From positions 5,456,001-5,520,000 of the forward strand of contig OZ059894.1 in the NCBI GenBank assembly GCA_964057225.1: a stretch of DNA of 64,000 nucleotides. The letters run 5' to 3'. The notes below the pieces were generated by a model that had not been told where the DNA came from, did no database searches, and worked only from the letters and a program-made list of their open reading frames with translations. The stretch comes from Auanema rhodensis (lineage: Eukaryota; Nematoda; Chromadorea; Rhabditida; Rhabditidae). This document shows, in pieces, positions 1 to 10,835 of the stretch (position 1 is the first letter of the stretch; each line of letters begins with the position of its first letter). The position numbers were made by a program, and so were the translations under genes.

Positions 1-359
1 TGCACCGAGATATCAACTGATATAAGTTCACACATATATCCTCGATTTTCACCCTGAAGAATTAATTTTTTCGTTGAATAACATTGTCCATCGTCTTCGC
101 CTTGAAAAAAAAATCTAAAAACATCTACTTTTTGTGAAATTATTTTGAAATTTTTCAGGAAAATTTTTGTCAAAATGTTTTTGGAAGCAATGTTGAGTGT
201 ACATGGAAACTCAACATACACTAATGCATCATTTTTCAAACGATCATAACTAATTTTTGTATTGGACGTTTCCCAATGTATTATAGTGTATTCGATGCGG
301 ATTTTTAAGCTGCGTCGATCTGTGTTATCAGATTTGCGCTAACTTAAAAATGCACCGAG

Positions 360-373
360 ATATCAACTGATAT
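360..373. repeat. Dyad at the start of the monomer (example copy)
   Basis: ATATCA and TGATAT flank a central AC, giving a near-perfect 14-bp palindrome. It is present in almost every monomer about ten bases after its start. Copies beginning GAGATATTAAC lose one pair. Confidence 0.7.
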
Positions 374-497
374 AGGTTCACACTTATATCTTCGATTTTC
401 ACCCTGAAGAATTAATTTTTTCGTTGAATAACATTGTCCATCGTCTTCGCCTCGAAAAAAAAATCTAAAAACATCTACTTTTTGTGAAATTATCTGG

Positions 498-516
498 AAA
501 TTTTTCGGGAAAATTT
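498..516. repeat. A/T-rich hairpin dyad in the middle of the monomer (example copy)
   Basis: AAATTTT and AAAATTT can pair around a five-base TCGGG loop (TCAGG in another variant). Two G-T pairs could extend the stem on the outside. The CGTTAAAA subfamily at 58374-61516 changes this loop and weakens the stem. Confidence 0.6.
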
Positions 517-539
517 TTGTCAAAATGTTTTTGGAAGCA

Positions 540-567
540 ATGTTGAGTGTACATGGAAACTCAACAT
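540..567. repeat. Main hairpin dyad of the monomer (example copy)
   Basis: ATGTTGAGT and ACTCAACAT form a perfect nine-base stem around a ten-base loop. In monomers with AATTTTGAGT the stem falls to six pairs. In copies with GTGTAATGGAAACTCGACA, such as 4198 and 19222, it is disrupted. The stem is therefore a polymorphic feature of the array. Confidence 0.75.
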
Positions 568-641
568 ACACTAATGCATCATTTTTCAAACGATCATAAC
601 TAATTTTTGTATTCAGCGTTTCTCAATGTAACATAGTGCAT

Positions 642-668
642 TCGATGCGGATTTTTAAGCTGCGTCGA
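642..668. repeat. Second hairpin dyad near the end of the monomer (example copy)
   Basis: TCGATGCGG and CTGCGTCGA can pair as nine consecutive base pairs, two of them G-T, around a nine-base loop. Both arms are conserved in most monomers. GATGAGG (58374-61516) and GCGCCGATC (for example 6296) change single positions in it. Confidence 0.6.
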
Positions 669-1748
669 TCTGTGTTATCAGATTTGCGCTAACTTAAAAA
701 TGCACCGAGATATCAACTGATATAGGTTCACACTTATATCTTCGATTTTCACCCTGAAGAATTAATTTTTTCGTTGAATAACATTGTCCATCGTCTTCGC
801 CTTGAAAAAAAAATCTAAAAACATCTACTTTTTGTGAAATTATTTTGAAATTTTTCAGGAAAATTTTTGTCAAAATGTTTTTGGAAGCAATGTTGAGTGT
901 ACATGGAAACTCAACATACACTAATGCATCATTTTTCAAACGATCATAACTAATTTTTGTATTCAGCGTTTCTCAATGTAACATAGTGCATTCGATGCGG
1001 ATTTTTAAGCTGCGTCGATCTGTGTTATCAGATTTGCGCTAACTTAAAAATGCACCGAGATATCAACTGATATAAGTTCACACTTATATCTTCGATTTTC
1101 ACCCTGAAGAATTAATTTTTTCGTTGAATAACATTGTCCATCGTCTTCGCCTCGAAAAAAAATCTAAAAACATCTACTTTTTGTGAAATTATCTGGAAAT
1201 TTTTCGGGAAAATTTTTGTCAAAATGTTTTTGGAAGCAATGTTGAGTGTACATGGAAACTCAACATACACTAATGCATCATTTTTCAAACGATCATAACT
1301 AATTTTTGTATTGGACGTTTCCCAATGTATTATAGTGTATTCGATGCGGATTTTTAAGCTGCGTCGATCTGTGTTATCAGATTTGCGCTCACTTAAAAAT
1401 GCACCGAGATATCAACTGATATAAGTTCACACTTATATCTTCGATTTTCACCCTGAAGAATTAATTTTTTCGTTGAATAACATTGTCCATCGTCTTCGCC
1501 TCGAAAAAAAATCTAAAAACATCTACTTTTTGTGAAATTATCTGGAAATTTTTCGGGAAAATTTTTGTCAAAATGTTTTTGGAAGCAATGTTGAGTGTAC
1601 ATGGAAACTCAACATACACTAATGCATCATTTTTCAAACGATCATAACTAATTTTTGTATTGGACGTTTCCCAATGTATTATAGTGTATTCGATGCGGAT
1701 TTTTAAGCTGCGTCGATCTGTGTTATCAGATTTGCGCTCACTTAAAAA

Positions 1749-3148
1749 TGCACCGAGATATCAACTGATATAAGTTCACACATATATCCTCGATTTTCAC
1801 CCTGAAGAATTAATTTTTTCGTTGAATAACATTGTCCATCGTCTTCGCCTTGAAAAAAGGAATCTAAAAACATCTACTTTTTGTAAAATTATTTTGAACT
1901 TTTCGGGAAAATTTTTGTCAAAATGTTTTTGGAAGCAATTTTGAGTGTACATGGAAACTCAACATACACTAATGCATCATTTTTCAAACGATCATAACTA
2001 ATTTTTGTATTGGACGTTTCCCAATGTATTATAGTGTATTCGATGCGGATTTTTAAGCTGCGTCGATCTGTGTTATCAGATTTGCGCTCACTTAAAAATG
2101 CACCGAGATATCAACTGATATAAGTTCACACATATATCCTCGATTTTCACCCTGAAGAATTAATTTTTTCGTTGAATAACATTGTCCATCGTCTTCGCCT
2201 TGAAAAAAGGAATCTAAAAACATCTACTTTTTGTAAAATTATTTTGAACTTTTCGGGAAAATTTTTGTCAAAATGTTTTTGGAAGCAATTTTGAGTGTAC
2301 ATGGAAACTCAACATACACTAATGCATCATTTTTCAAACGATCATAACTAATTTTTGTATTGGACGTTTCCCAATGTATTATAGTGTATTCGATGCGGAT
2401 TTTTAAGCTGCGTCGATCTGTGTTATCAGATTTGCGCTCACTTAAAAATGCACCGAGATATCAACTGATATAAGTTCACACATATATCCTCGATTTTCAC
2501 CCTGAAGAATTAATTTTTTCGTTGAATAACATTGTCCATCGTCTTCGCCTTGAAAAAAGGAATCTAAAAACATCTACTTTTTGTAAAATTATTTTGAACT
2601 TTTCGGGAAAATTTTTGTCAAAATGTTTTTGGAAGCAATTTTGAGTGTACATGGAAACTCAACATACACTAATGCATCATTTTTCAAACGATCATAACTA
2701 ATTTTTGTATTGGACGTTTCCCAATGTATTATAGTGTATTCGATGCGGATTTTTAAGCTGCGTCGATCTGTGTTATCAGATTTGCGCTCACTTAAAAATG
2801 CACCGAGATATCAACTGATATAAGTTCACACATATATCCTCGATTTTCACCCTGAAGAATTAATTTTTTCGTTGAATAACATTGTCCATCGTCTTCGCCT
2901 TGAAAAAAGGAATCTAAAAACATCTACTTTTTGTAAAATTATTTTGAACTTTTCGGGAAAATTTTTGTCAAAATGTTTTTGGAAGCAATTTTGAGTGTAC
3001 ATGGAAACTCAACATACACTAATGCATCATTTTTCAAACGATCATAACTAATTTTTGTATTGGACGTTTCCCAATGTATTATAGTGTATTCGATGCGGAT
3101 TTTTAAGCTGCGTCGATCTGTGTTATCAGATTTGCGCTCACTTAAAAA
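1749..3148. repeat. Run of four near-identical monomers
   Basis: Monomers at 1749, 2099, 2449 and 2799 look identical by eye. Each has CACATATATCCTCG, TTGAAAAAAGGAATC, GTAAAATTATTTTGAAC, a GGACGTTTCCC tail and GCTCACTT at the end. The same type forms another run of four at 9436-10835. The run implies very recent amplification of single monomers or strong conversion. Confidence 0.85.
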
Positions 3149-3498
3149 TGCACCGAGATATCAACTGATATAGGTTCACACTTATATCCTCGATTTTCAC
3201 CCTGAGCAATTAATTTTTTCATTGAATAACATAGTCCATCGTCTTCGCCTTGAAAAAAAAATCTAAAAACATCTACTTTTTGTGAAATTATCTGGAAATT
3301 TTTCGGGAAAATTTTTGTCAAAAAGTTTTTGGAAGCAATTTTGAGTGTACATGGAAACTCAACATACACTTATGCATCATTTTTCAAACGATCATAACTA
3401 ATTTTTGTATTCAGCGTTTCTGAATGTCACATAATGTATTCGATGCGGATTTTTAAGCTGCGTCGATCTGTGTTATCAGATTTGCGCTCACTTAAAAA
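3149..3498. repeat. Single satellite monomer of a distant subfamily (GAGCAATT type)
   Basis: This copy has CCCTGAGCAATTAA, CATTGAATAACATAGTCC and a tail with CTGAATGTCACATAATG. Its closest relatives are about 44 kb to the right, at 47195 and 51721, and its neighbours are all of other types. It looks like an isolated transfer between distant parts of the array by conversion or rearrangement. Confidence 0.8.
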
Positions 3499-6400
3499 TG
3501 CACCGAGATATCAACTGATATAAGTTCACACATATATCCTCGATTTTCACCCTGAAGAATTAATTTTTTCGTTGAATAACATTGTCCATCGTCTTCGCCT
3601 TGAAAAAAGGAATCTAAAAACATCTACTTTTTGTAAAATTATTTTGAACTTTTCGGGAAAATTTTTGTCAAAATGTTTTTGGAAGCAATTTTGAGTGTAC
3701 ATGGAAACTCAACATACACTAATGCATCATTTTTCAAACGATCATAACTAATTTTTGTATTGGACGTTTCCCAATGTATTATAGTGTATTCGATGCGGAT
3801 TTTTAAGCTGCGTCGATCTGTGTTATCAGATTTGCGCTCACTTAAAAATGCACCGAGATATCAACTGATATAAGTTCACACATATATCTTCGATTTTCAC
3901 CCTGAAGAATTAATTTTTTCGTTGAATACCATTGTCCATCGTCTTCGCCTTAAAAGAAAAATCTAAAAACATCTACTTTTTGTGAAATCATCTGGAAATT
4001 TTTCGGGAAAATTTTTGTCAAAAAGTTTTTGGAAGCAATTTTGAGTGTAATGGAAACTCGACATACACTAATGCATCATTTTTCAAACGATCATAACTAA
4101 TTTTTGTATTGGACGTTTCCCAATGTATTATAGTGTATTCGATGCGGATTTTTAAGCTGCGTCGATCTGTGTTATCAGATTTGCGCTCACTTAAAAATGC
4201 ACCGAGATATCAACTGATATAAGTTCACACATATATCTTCGATTTTCACCCTGAAGAATTAATTTTTTCGTTGAATACCATTGTCCATCGTCTTCGCCTT
4301 AAAAGAAAAATCTAAAAACATCTACTTTTTGTGAAATTATCTGGAAATTTTTCGGGAAAATTTTTGTCAAAAAGTTTTTGGAAGCAATTTTGAGTGTAAT
4401 GGAAACTCGACATACACTAATGCATCATTTTTCAAACGATCATAACTAATTTTTGTATTGGACGTTTCCCAATGTATTATAGTGTATTCGATGCGGATTT
4501 TTAAGCTGCGTCGATCTGTGTTATCAGATTTGCGCTAACTTAAAAATGCACCGAGATATCAACTGATATAGGTTCACACTTATATCTTCGATTTTCACCC
4601 TGAAGAATTAATTTTTTCGTTGAATAACATTGTCCATCGTCTTCGCCTCGAAAAAAAAATCTAAAAACATCTACTTTTTGTGAAATTATCTGGAAATTTT
4701 TCGGGAAAATTTTTGTCAAAATGTTTTTGGAAGCAATGTTGAGTGTACATGGAAACTCAACATACACTAATGCATCATTTTTCAAACGATCATAACTAAT
4801 TTTTGTATTCAGCGTTTCTCAATGTAACATAGTGCATTCGATGCGGATTTTTAAGCTGCGTCGATCTGTGTTATCAGATTTGCGCTAACTTAAAAATGCA
4901 CCGAGATATCAACTGATATAGGTTCACACATATATCTTCGATTTTCACCCTGAAGAATTAATTTTTTCGTTGAATAACATTGTCCATCGTCTTCGCCTCG
5001 AAAAAAAAATCTAAAAACATCTACTTTTTGTGAAATTATCTGGAAATTTTTCGGGAAAATTTTTGTCAAAATGTTTTTGGAAGCAATGTTGAGTGTACAT
5101 GGAAACTCAACATACACTAATGCATCATTTTTCAAACGATCATAACTAATTTTTGTATTGGACGTTTCCCAATGTATTATAGTGTATTCGATGCGGATTT
5201 TTAAGCTACGTCGATCTGTGTTATCAGATTTGCGCTAGCTTAAAAATGCACCGAGATATCAACTGATATAGGTTCACACATATATCTTCGATTTTCACCC
5301 TGAAGAATTAATTTTTTCGTTGAATAACATTGTCCATCGTCTTCGCCTCGAAAAAAAAATCTAAAAACATCTACTTTTTGTGAAATTATCTGGAAATTTT
5401 TCGGGAAAATTTTTGTCAAAATGTTTTTGGAAGCAATGTTGAGTGTACATGGAAACTCAACATACACTAATGCATCATTTTTCAAACGATCATAACTAAT
5501 TTTTGTATTCAGCGTTTCTCAATGTAACATAGTGCATTCGATGCGGATTTTTAAGCTGCGTCGATCTGTGTTATCAGATTTGCGCTAACTTAAAAATGCA
5601 CCGAGATATCAACTGATATAGGTTCACACTTATATCTTCGATTTTCACCCTGAAGAATTAATTTTTTCGTTGAATAACATTGTCCATCGTCTTCGCCTTG
5701 AAAAAAAAATCTAAAAACATCTACTTTTTGTGAAATTATTTTGAAATTTTTCAGGAAAATTTTTGTCAAAATGTTTTTGGAAGCAATGTTGAGTGTACAT
5801 GGAAACTCAACATACACTAATGCATCATTTTTCAAACGATCTTAACTAATTTTTGTATTCAGCGTTTCTCAATGTAACATAGTGCATTCGATGCGGATTT
5901 TTAAGCTGCGTCGATCTGTGTTATCAGATTTGCGCTAACTTAAAAATGCACCGAGATATCAACTGATATAAGTTCACACTTATATCTTCGATTTTCACCC
6001 TGAAGAATTAATTTTTTCGTTGAATAACATTGTCCATCGTCTTCGCCTCGAAAAAAAATCTAAAAACATCTACTTTTTGTGAAATTATCTGGAAATTTTT
6101 CGGGAAAATTTTTGTCAAAATGTTTTTGGAAGCAATGTTGAGTGTACATGGAAACTCAACATACACTAATGCATCATTTTTCAAACGATCATAACTAATT
6201 TTTGTATTGGACGTTTCCCAATGTATTATAGTGTATTCGATGCGGATTTTTAAGCTGCGTCGATCTGTGTTATCAGATTTGCGCTCACTTAAAAATGCAC
6301 CGAGATATCAACTGATATAAGTTCACACATATATCCTCGATTTTCACCCTGAAGAATTAATTTTTTCGTTGAATAACATTGTCCATCGTCTTCGCCTCGA

Positions 6401-6643
6401 AAAAAAATCTAGAAACATCTACTTTTTGTAAAATTATTTTGAACTTTTCGGGAAAATTTTTGTCAAAATGTTTTTGGAAGCAATTTTGAGTGTACATGGA
6501 AACTCAACATACACTAATGCATCATTTTTCAAACGATCATAACTAATTTTTGTATTGGACGTTTCCCAATGTATTATAGTGTATTCGATGCGGATTTTTA
6601 AGCTGCGCCGATCTGTGTTATCAGATTTGCGCTAGCTTAAAAA
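3499..6643. repeat. Segmental duplication inside the satellite, copy A (nine monomers)
   Basis: Monomers at 3499, 3849, 4198, 4547, 4897, 5247, 5597, 5947 and 6296 match 10486-13280 in order and in private variants. Shared rare marks include GTGAAATCATC (only at 3849 and 10836), GAGTGTAATGGAAACTCGAC in the two 349-bp copies, AAGCTACGTCG, and CGATCTTAAC at 5597 and 12234. Copy A has one more monomer than copy B (see 11534). The distance between matching monomers is 6987 bp before the indel and 6637 bp after it. Confidence 0.8.
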
Positions 6644-8040
6644 TGCACCGAGATATCAACTGATATAAGTTCACACATATATCCTCGATTTTCACCCTGA
6701 AGAATTAATTTTTTCGTTGAATAACATTGTCCATCGTCTTCGCCTTGAAAAAAGGAATCTAAAAACATCTACTTTTTGTAAAATTATTTTGAACTTTTCG
6801 GGAAAATTTTTGTCAAAATGTTTTTGGAAGCAATTTTGAGTGTACATGGAAACTCAACATACACTAATGCATCATTTTTCAAACGATCATAACTAATTTT
6901 TGTATTCAGCGTTTCTCAATGTAACATAGTGCATTCGATGCGGATTTTTAAGCTGCGTCGATCTGTGTTATCAGATTTGCGCTAACTTAAAAATGCACCG
7001 AGATATCAACTGATATAAGTTCACACTTATATCTTCGATTTTCACCCTGAAGAATTAATTTTTTCGTTGAATAACATTGTCCATCGTCTTCGCCTCGAAA
7101 AAAAATCTAAAAACATCTACTTTTTGTGAAATTATCTGGAAATTTTTCGGGAAAATTTTTGTCAAAATGTTTTTGGAAGCAATGTTGAGTGTACATGGAA
7201 ACTCAACATACACTAATGCATCATTTTTCAAACGATCATAACTAATTTTTGTATTGGACGTTTCCCAATGTATTATAGTGTATTCGATGCGGATTTTTAA
7301 GCTGCGTCGATCTGTGTTATCAGATTTGCGCTCACTTAAAAATGCACCGAGATATCAACTGATATAAGTTCACACATATATCCTCGATTTTCACCCTGAA
7401 GAATTAATTTTTTCGTTGAATAACATTGTCCATCGTCTTCGCCTCGAAAAAAAATCTAAAAACATCTACTTTTTGTAAAATTATTTTGAACTTTTCGGGA
7501 AAATTTTTGTCAAAATGTTTTTGGAAGCAATTTTGAGTGTACATGGAAACTCAACATACACTAATGCATCATTTTTCAAACGATCATAACTAATTTTTGT
7601 ATTGGACGTTTCCCAATGTATTATAGTGTATTCGATGCGGATTTTTAAGCTGCGCCGATCTGTGTTATCAGATTTGCGCTAGCTTAAAAATGCACCGAGA
7701 TATCAACTGATATAAGTTCACACATATATCCTCGATTTTCACCCTGAAGAATTAATTTTTTCGTTGAATAACATTGTCCATCGTCTTCGCCTTGAAAAAA
7801 GGAATCTAAAAACATCTACTTTTTGTAAAATTATTTTGAACTTTTCGGGAAAATTTTTGTCAAAATGTTTTTGGAAGCAATTTTGAGTGTACATGGAAAC
7901 TCAACATACACTAATGCATCATTTTTCAAACGATCATAACTAATTTTTGTATTCAGCGTTTCTCAATGTAACATAGTGCATTCGATGCGGATTTTTAAGC
8001 TGCGTCGATCTGTGTTATCAGATTTGCGCTCACTTAAAAA
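5947..8040. repeat. Trimeric higher-order repeat, two tandem copies of 1047 bp
   Basis: The order 5947, 6296, 6644 repeats at 6994, 7343, 7691. In each unit the first monomer is the 349-bp CTCG type. The second is 348 bp with GCGCCGATC and GCTAGCTT. The third has TTGAAAAAAGG with a CAGCGTTTCTC tail. The units differ at only a few places I could see, such as TCTAGAAAC against TCTAAAAAC and GCTAACTT against GCTCACTT. The first unit overlaps segmental copy A. Confidence 0.8.
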
Positions 8041-9435
8041 TGCACCGAGATATCAACTGATATAAGTTCACACATATATCCTCGATTTTCACCCTGAAGA
8101 ATTAATTTTTTCGTTGAATAACATTGTCCATCGTCTTCCCCTTGAAAAAAGGAATCTAAAAACATCTACTTTTTGTAAAATTATTTTGAACTTTTCGGGA
8201 AAATTTTTGTCAAAATGTTTTTGGAAGCAATTTTGAGTGTACATGGAAACTCAACATACACTAATGCATCATTTTTCAAACGATCATAACTAATTTTTGT
8301 ATTCAGCGTTTCTCAATGTAACATAGTGCATTCGATGCGGATTTTTAAGCTGCGTCGATCTGTGTTATCAGATTTGCGCTAACTTAAAAATGCACCGAGA
8401 TATCAACTGATATAAGTTCACACTTATATCTTCGATTTTCACCCTGAAGAATTAATTTTTTCGTTGAATAACATTGTCCATCGTCTTCGCCTCGAAAAAA
8501 AATCTAAAAACATCTACTTTTTGTGAAATTATCTGGAAATTTTTCGGGAAAATTTTTGTCAAAATGTTTTTGGAAGCAATGTTGAGTGTACATGGAAACT
8601 CAACATACACTAATGCATCATTTTTCAAACGATCATAACTAATTTTTGTATTGGACGTTTCCCAATGTATTATAGTGTATTCGATGCGGATTTTTAAGCT
8701 GCGTCGATCTGTGTTATCAGATTTGCGCTCACTTAAAAATGCACCGAGATATCAACTGATATAAGTTCACACATATATCCTCGATTTTCACCCTGAAGAA
8801 TTAATTTTTTCGTTGAATAACATTGTCCATCGTCTTCGCCTCGAAAAAAAATCTAAAAACATCTACTTTTTGTAAAATTATTTTGAACTTTTCGGGAAAA
8901 TTTTTGTCAAAATGTTTTTGGAAGCAATTTTGAGTGTACATGGAAACTCAACATACACTAATGCATCATTTTTCAAACGATCATAACTAATTTTTGTATT
9001 GGACGTTTCCCAATGTATTATAGTGTATTCGATGCGGATTTTTAAGCTGCGTCGATCTGTGTTATCAGATTTGCGCTCACTTAAAAATGCACCGAGATAT
9101 CAACTGATATAAGTTCACACATATATCCTCGATTTTCACCCTGAAGAATTAATTTTTTCGTTGAATAACATTGTCCATCGTCTTCGCCTCGAAAAAAAAT
9201 CTAAAAACATCTACTTTTTGTAAAATTATTTTGAACTTTTCGGGAAAATTTTTGTCAAAATGTTTTTGGAAGCAATTTTGAGTGTACATGGAAACTCAAC
9301 ATACACTAATGCATCATTTTTCAAACGATCATAACTAATTTTTGTATTGGACGTTTCCCAATGTATTATAGTGTATTCGATGCGGATTTTTAAGCTGCGT
9401 CGATCTGTGTTATCAGATTTGCGCTCACTTAAAAA
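8041..9435. repeat. Satellite block: four monomers continuing the trimer types
   Basis: The starts are 8041, 8391, 8740 and 9088. The copy at 8041 has a private CTTCCCCTTG. The copies at 8740 and 9088 are 348-bp near-identical neighbours that pair the CTCG-plus-A run with the GTAAAATTATTTTGAAC middle, a combination also found at 6296, 7343, 12933, 18176 and 18524. Confidence 0.75.
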
Positions 9436-10835
9436 TGCACCGAGATATCAACTGATATAAGTTCACACATATATCCTCGATTTTCACCCTGAAGAATTAA
9501 TTTTTTCGTTGAATAACATTGTCCATCGTCTTCGCCTTGAAAAAAGGAATCTAAAAACATCTACTTTTTGTAAAATTATTTTGAACTTTTCGGGAAAATT
9601 TTTGTCAAAATGTTTTTGGAAGCAATTTTGAGTGTACATGGAAACTCAACATACACTAATGCATCATTTTTCAAACGATCATAACTAATTTTTGTATTGG
9701 ACGTTTCCCAATGTATTATAGTGTATTCGATGCGGATTTTTAAGCTGCGTCGATCTGTGTTATCAGATTTGCGCTCACTTAAAAATGCACCGAGATATCA
9801 ACTGATATAAGTTCACACATATATCCTCGATTTTCACCCTGAAGAATTAATTTTTTCGTTGAATAACATTGTCCATCGTCTTCGCCTTGAAAAAAGGAAT
9901 CTAAAAACATCTACTTTTTGTAAAATTATTTTGAACTTTTCGGGAAAATTTTTGTCAAAATGTTTTTGGAAGCAATTTTGAGTGTACATGGAAACTCAAC
10001 ATACACTAATGCATCATTTTTCAAACGATCATAACTAATTTTTGTATTGGACGTTTCCCAATGTATTATAGTGTATTCGATGCGGATTTTTAAGCTGCGT
10101 CGATCTGTGTTATCAGATTTGCGCTCACTTAAAAATGCACCGAGATATCAACTGATATAAGTTCACACATATATCCTCGATTTTCACCCTGAAGAATTAA
10201 TTTTTTCGTTGAATAACATTGTCCATCGTCTTCGCCTTGAAAAAAGGAATCTAAAAACATCTACTTTTTGTAAAATTATTTTGAACTTTTCGGGAAAATT
10301 TTTGTCAAAATGTTTTTGGAAGCAATTTTGAGTGTACATGGAAACTCAACATACACTAATGCATCATTTTTCAAACGATCATAACTAATTTTTGTATTGG
10401 ACGTTTCCCAATGTATTATAGTGTATTCGATGCGGATTTTTAAGCTGCGTCGATCTGTGTTATCAGATTTGCGCTCACTTAAAAATGCACCGAGATATCA
10501 ACTGATATAAGTTCACACATATATCCTCGATTTTCACCCTGAAGAATTAATTTTTTCGTTGAATAACATTGTCCATCGTCTTCGCCTTGAAAAAAGGAAT
10601 CTAAAAACATCTACTTTTTGTAAAATTATTTTGAACTTTTCGGGAAAATTTTTGTCAAAATGTTTTTGGAAGCAATTTTGAGTGTACATGGAAACTCAAC
10701 ATACACTAATGCATCATTTTTCAAACGATCATAACTAATTTTTGTATTGGACGTTTCCCAATGTATTATAGTGTATTCGATGCGGATTTTTAAGCTGCGT
10801 CGATCTGTGTTATCAGATTTGCGCTCACTTAAAAA
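9436..10835. repeat. Second run of four near-identical monomers
   Basis: Monomers at 9436, 9786, 10136 and 10486 are all of the TTGAAAAAAGGAATC and GTAAAATTATTTTGAAC type, and are indistinguishable by eye from one another and from 1749-3148. The last of the four is the first monomer of segmental copy B. Confidence 0.8.

Larger units (their letters stand above)
1..1748. repeat. Satellite block: five mixed monomers at the left edge
   Basis: The starts are 1, 351, 701, 1051 and 1400. The first three are 350 bp and carry a nine-A run after CCTTG or CCTCG. The last two are 349-bp copies that are nearly identical to each other, with CACTTATATCTTCG, a CTCG-plus-A run one base shorter, TCTGGAAATTTTTCGGG, a GGACGTTTCCC tail and GCTCACTT at the end. 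This 349-bp type recurs at 5947, 6994, 8391, 12584, 14681 and 15380, so it is a marker for later duplications. Confidence 0.85.

Noticed and set aside
52-91. Hammerhead ribozyme, as found in some satellites (CTGAAGA followed by GAA)
   Set aside because: CTGAAGA fits part of the core, but the GAAA element and stem II are missing, and many monomers replace the motif by CTGAGCA or CTGCAAA.
3253-3330. Helically phased A-tracts giving strong curvature
   Set aside because: A/T runs are dense, but their centres are 10 to 19 bases apart, not a steady 10-11, so phasing is not shown. A curvature prediction would be needed.
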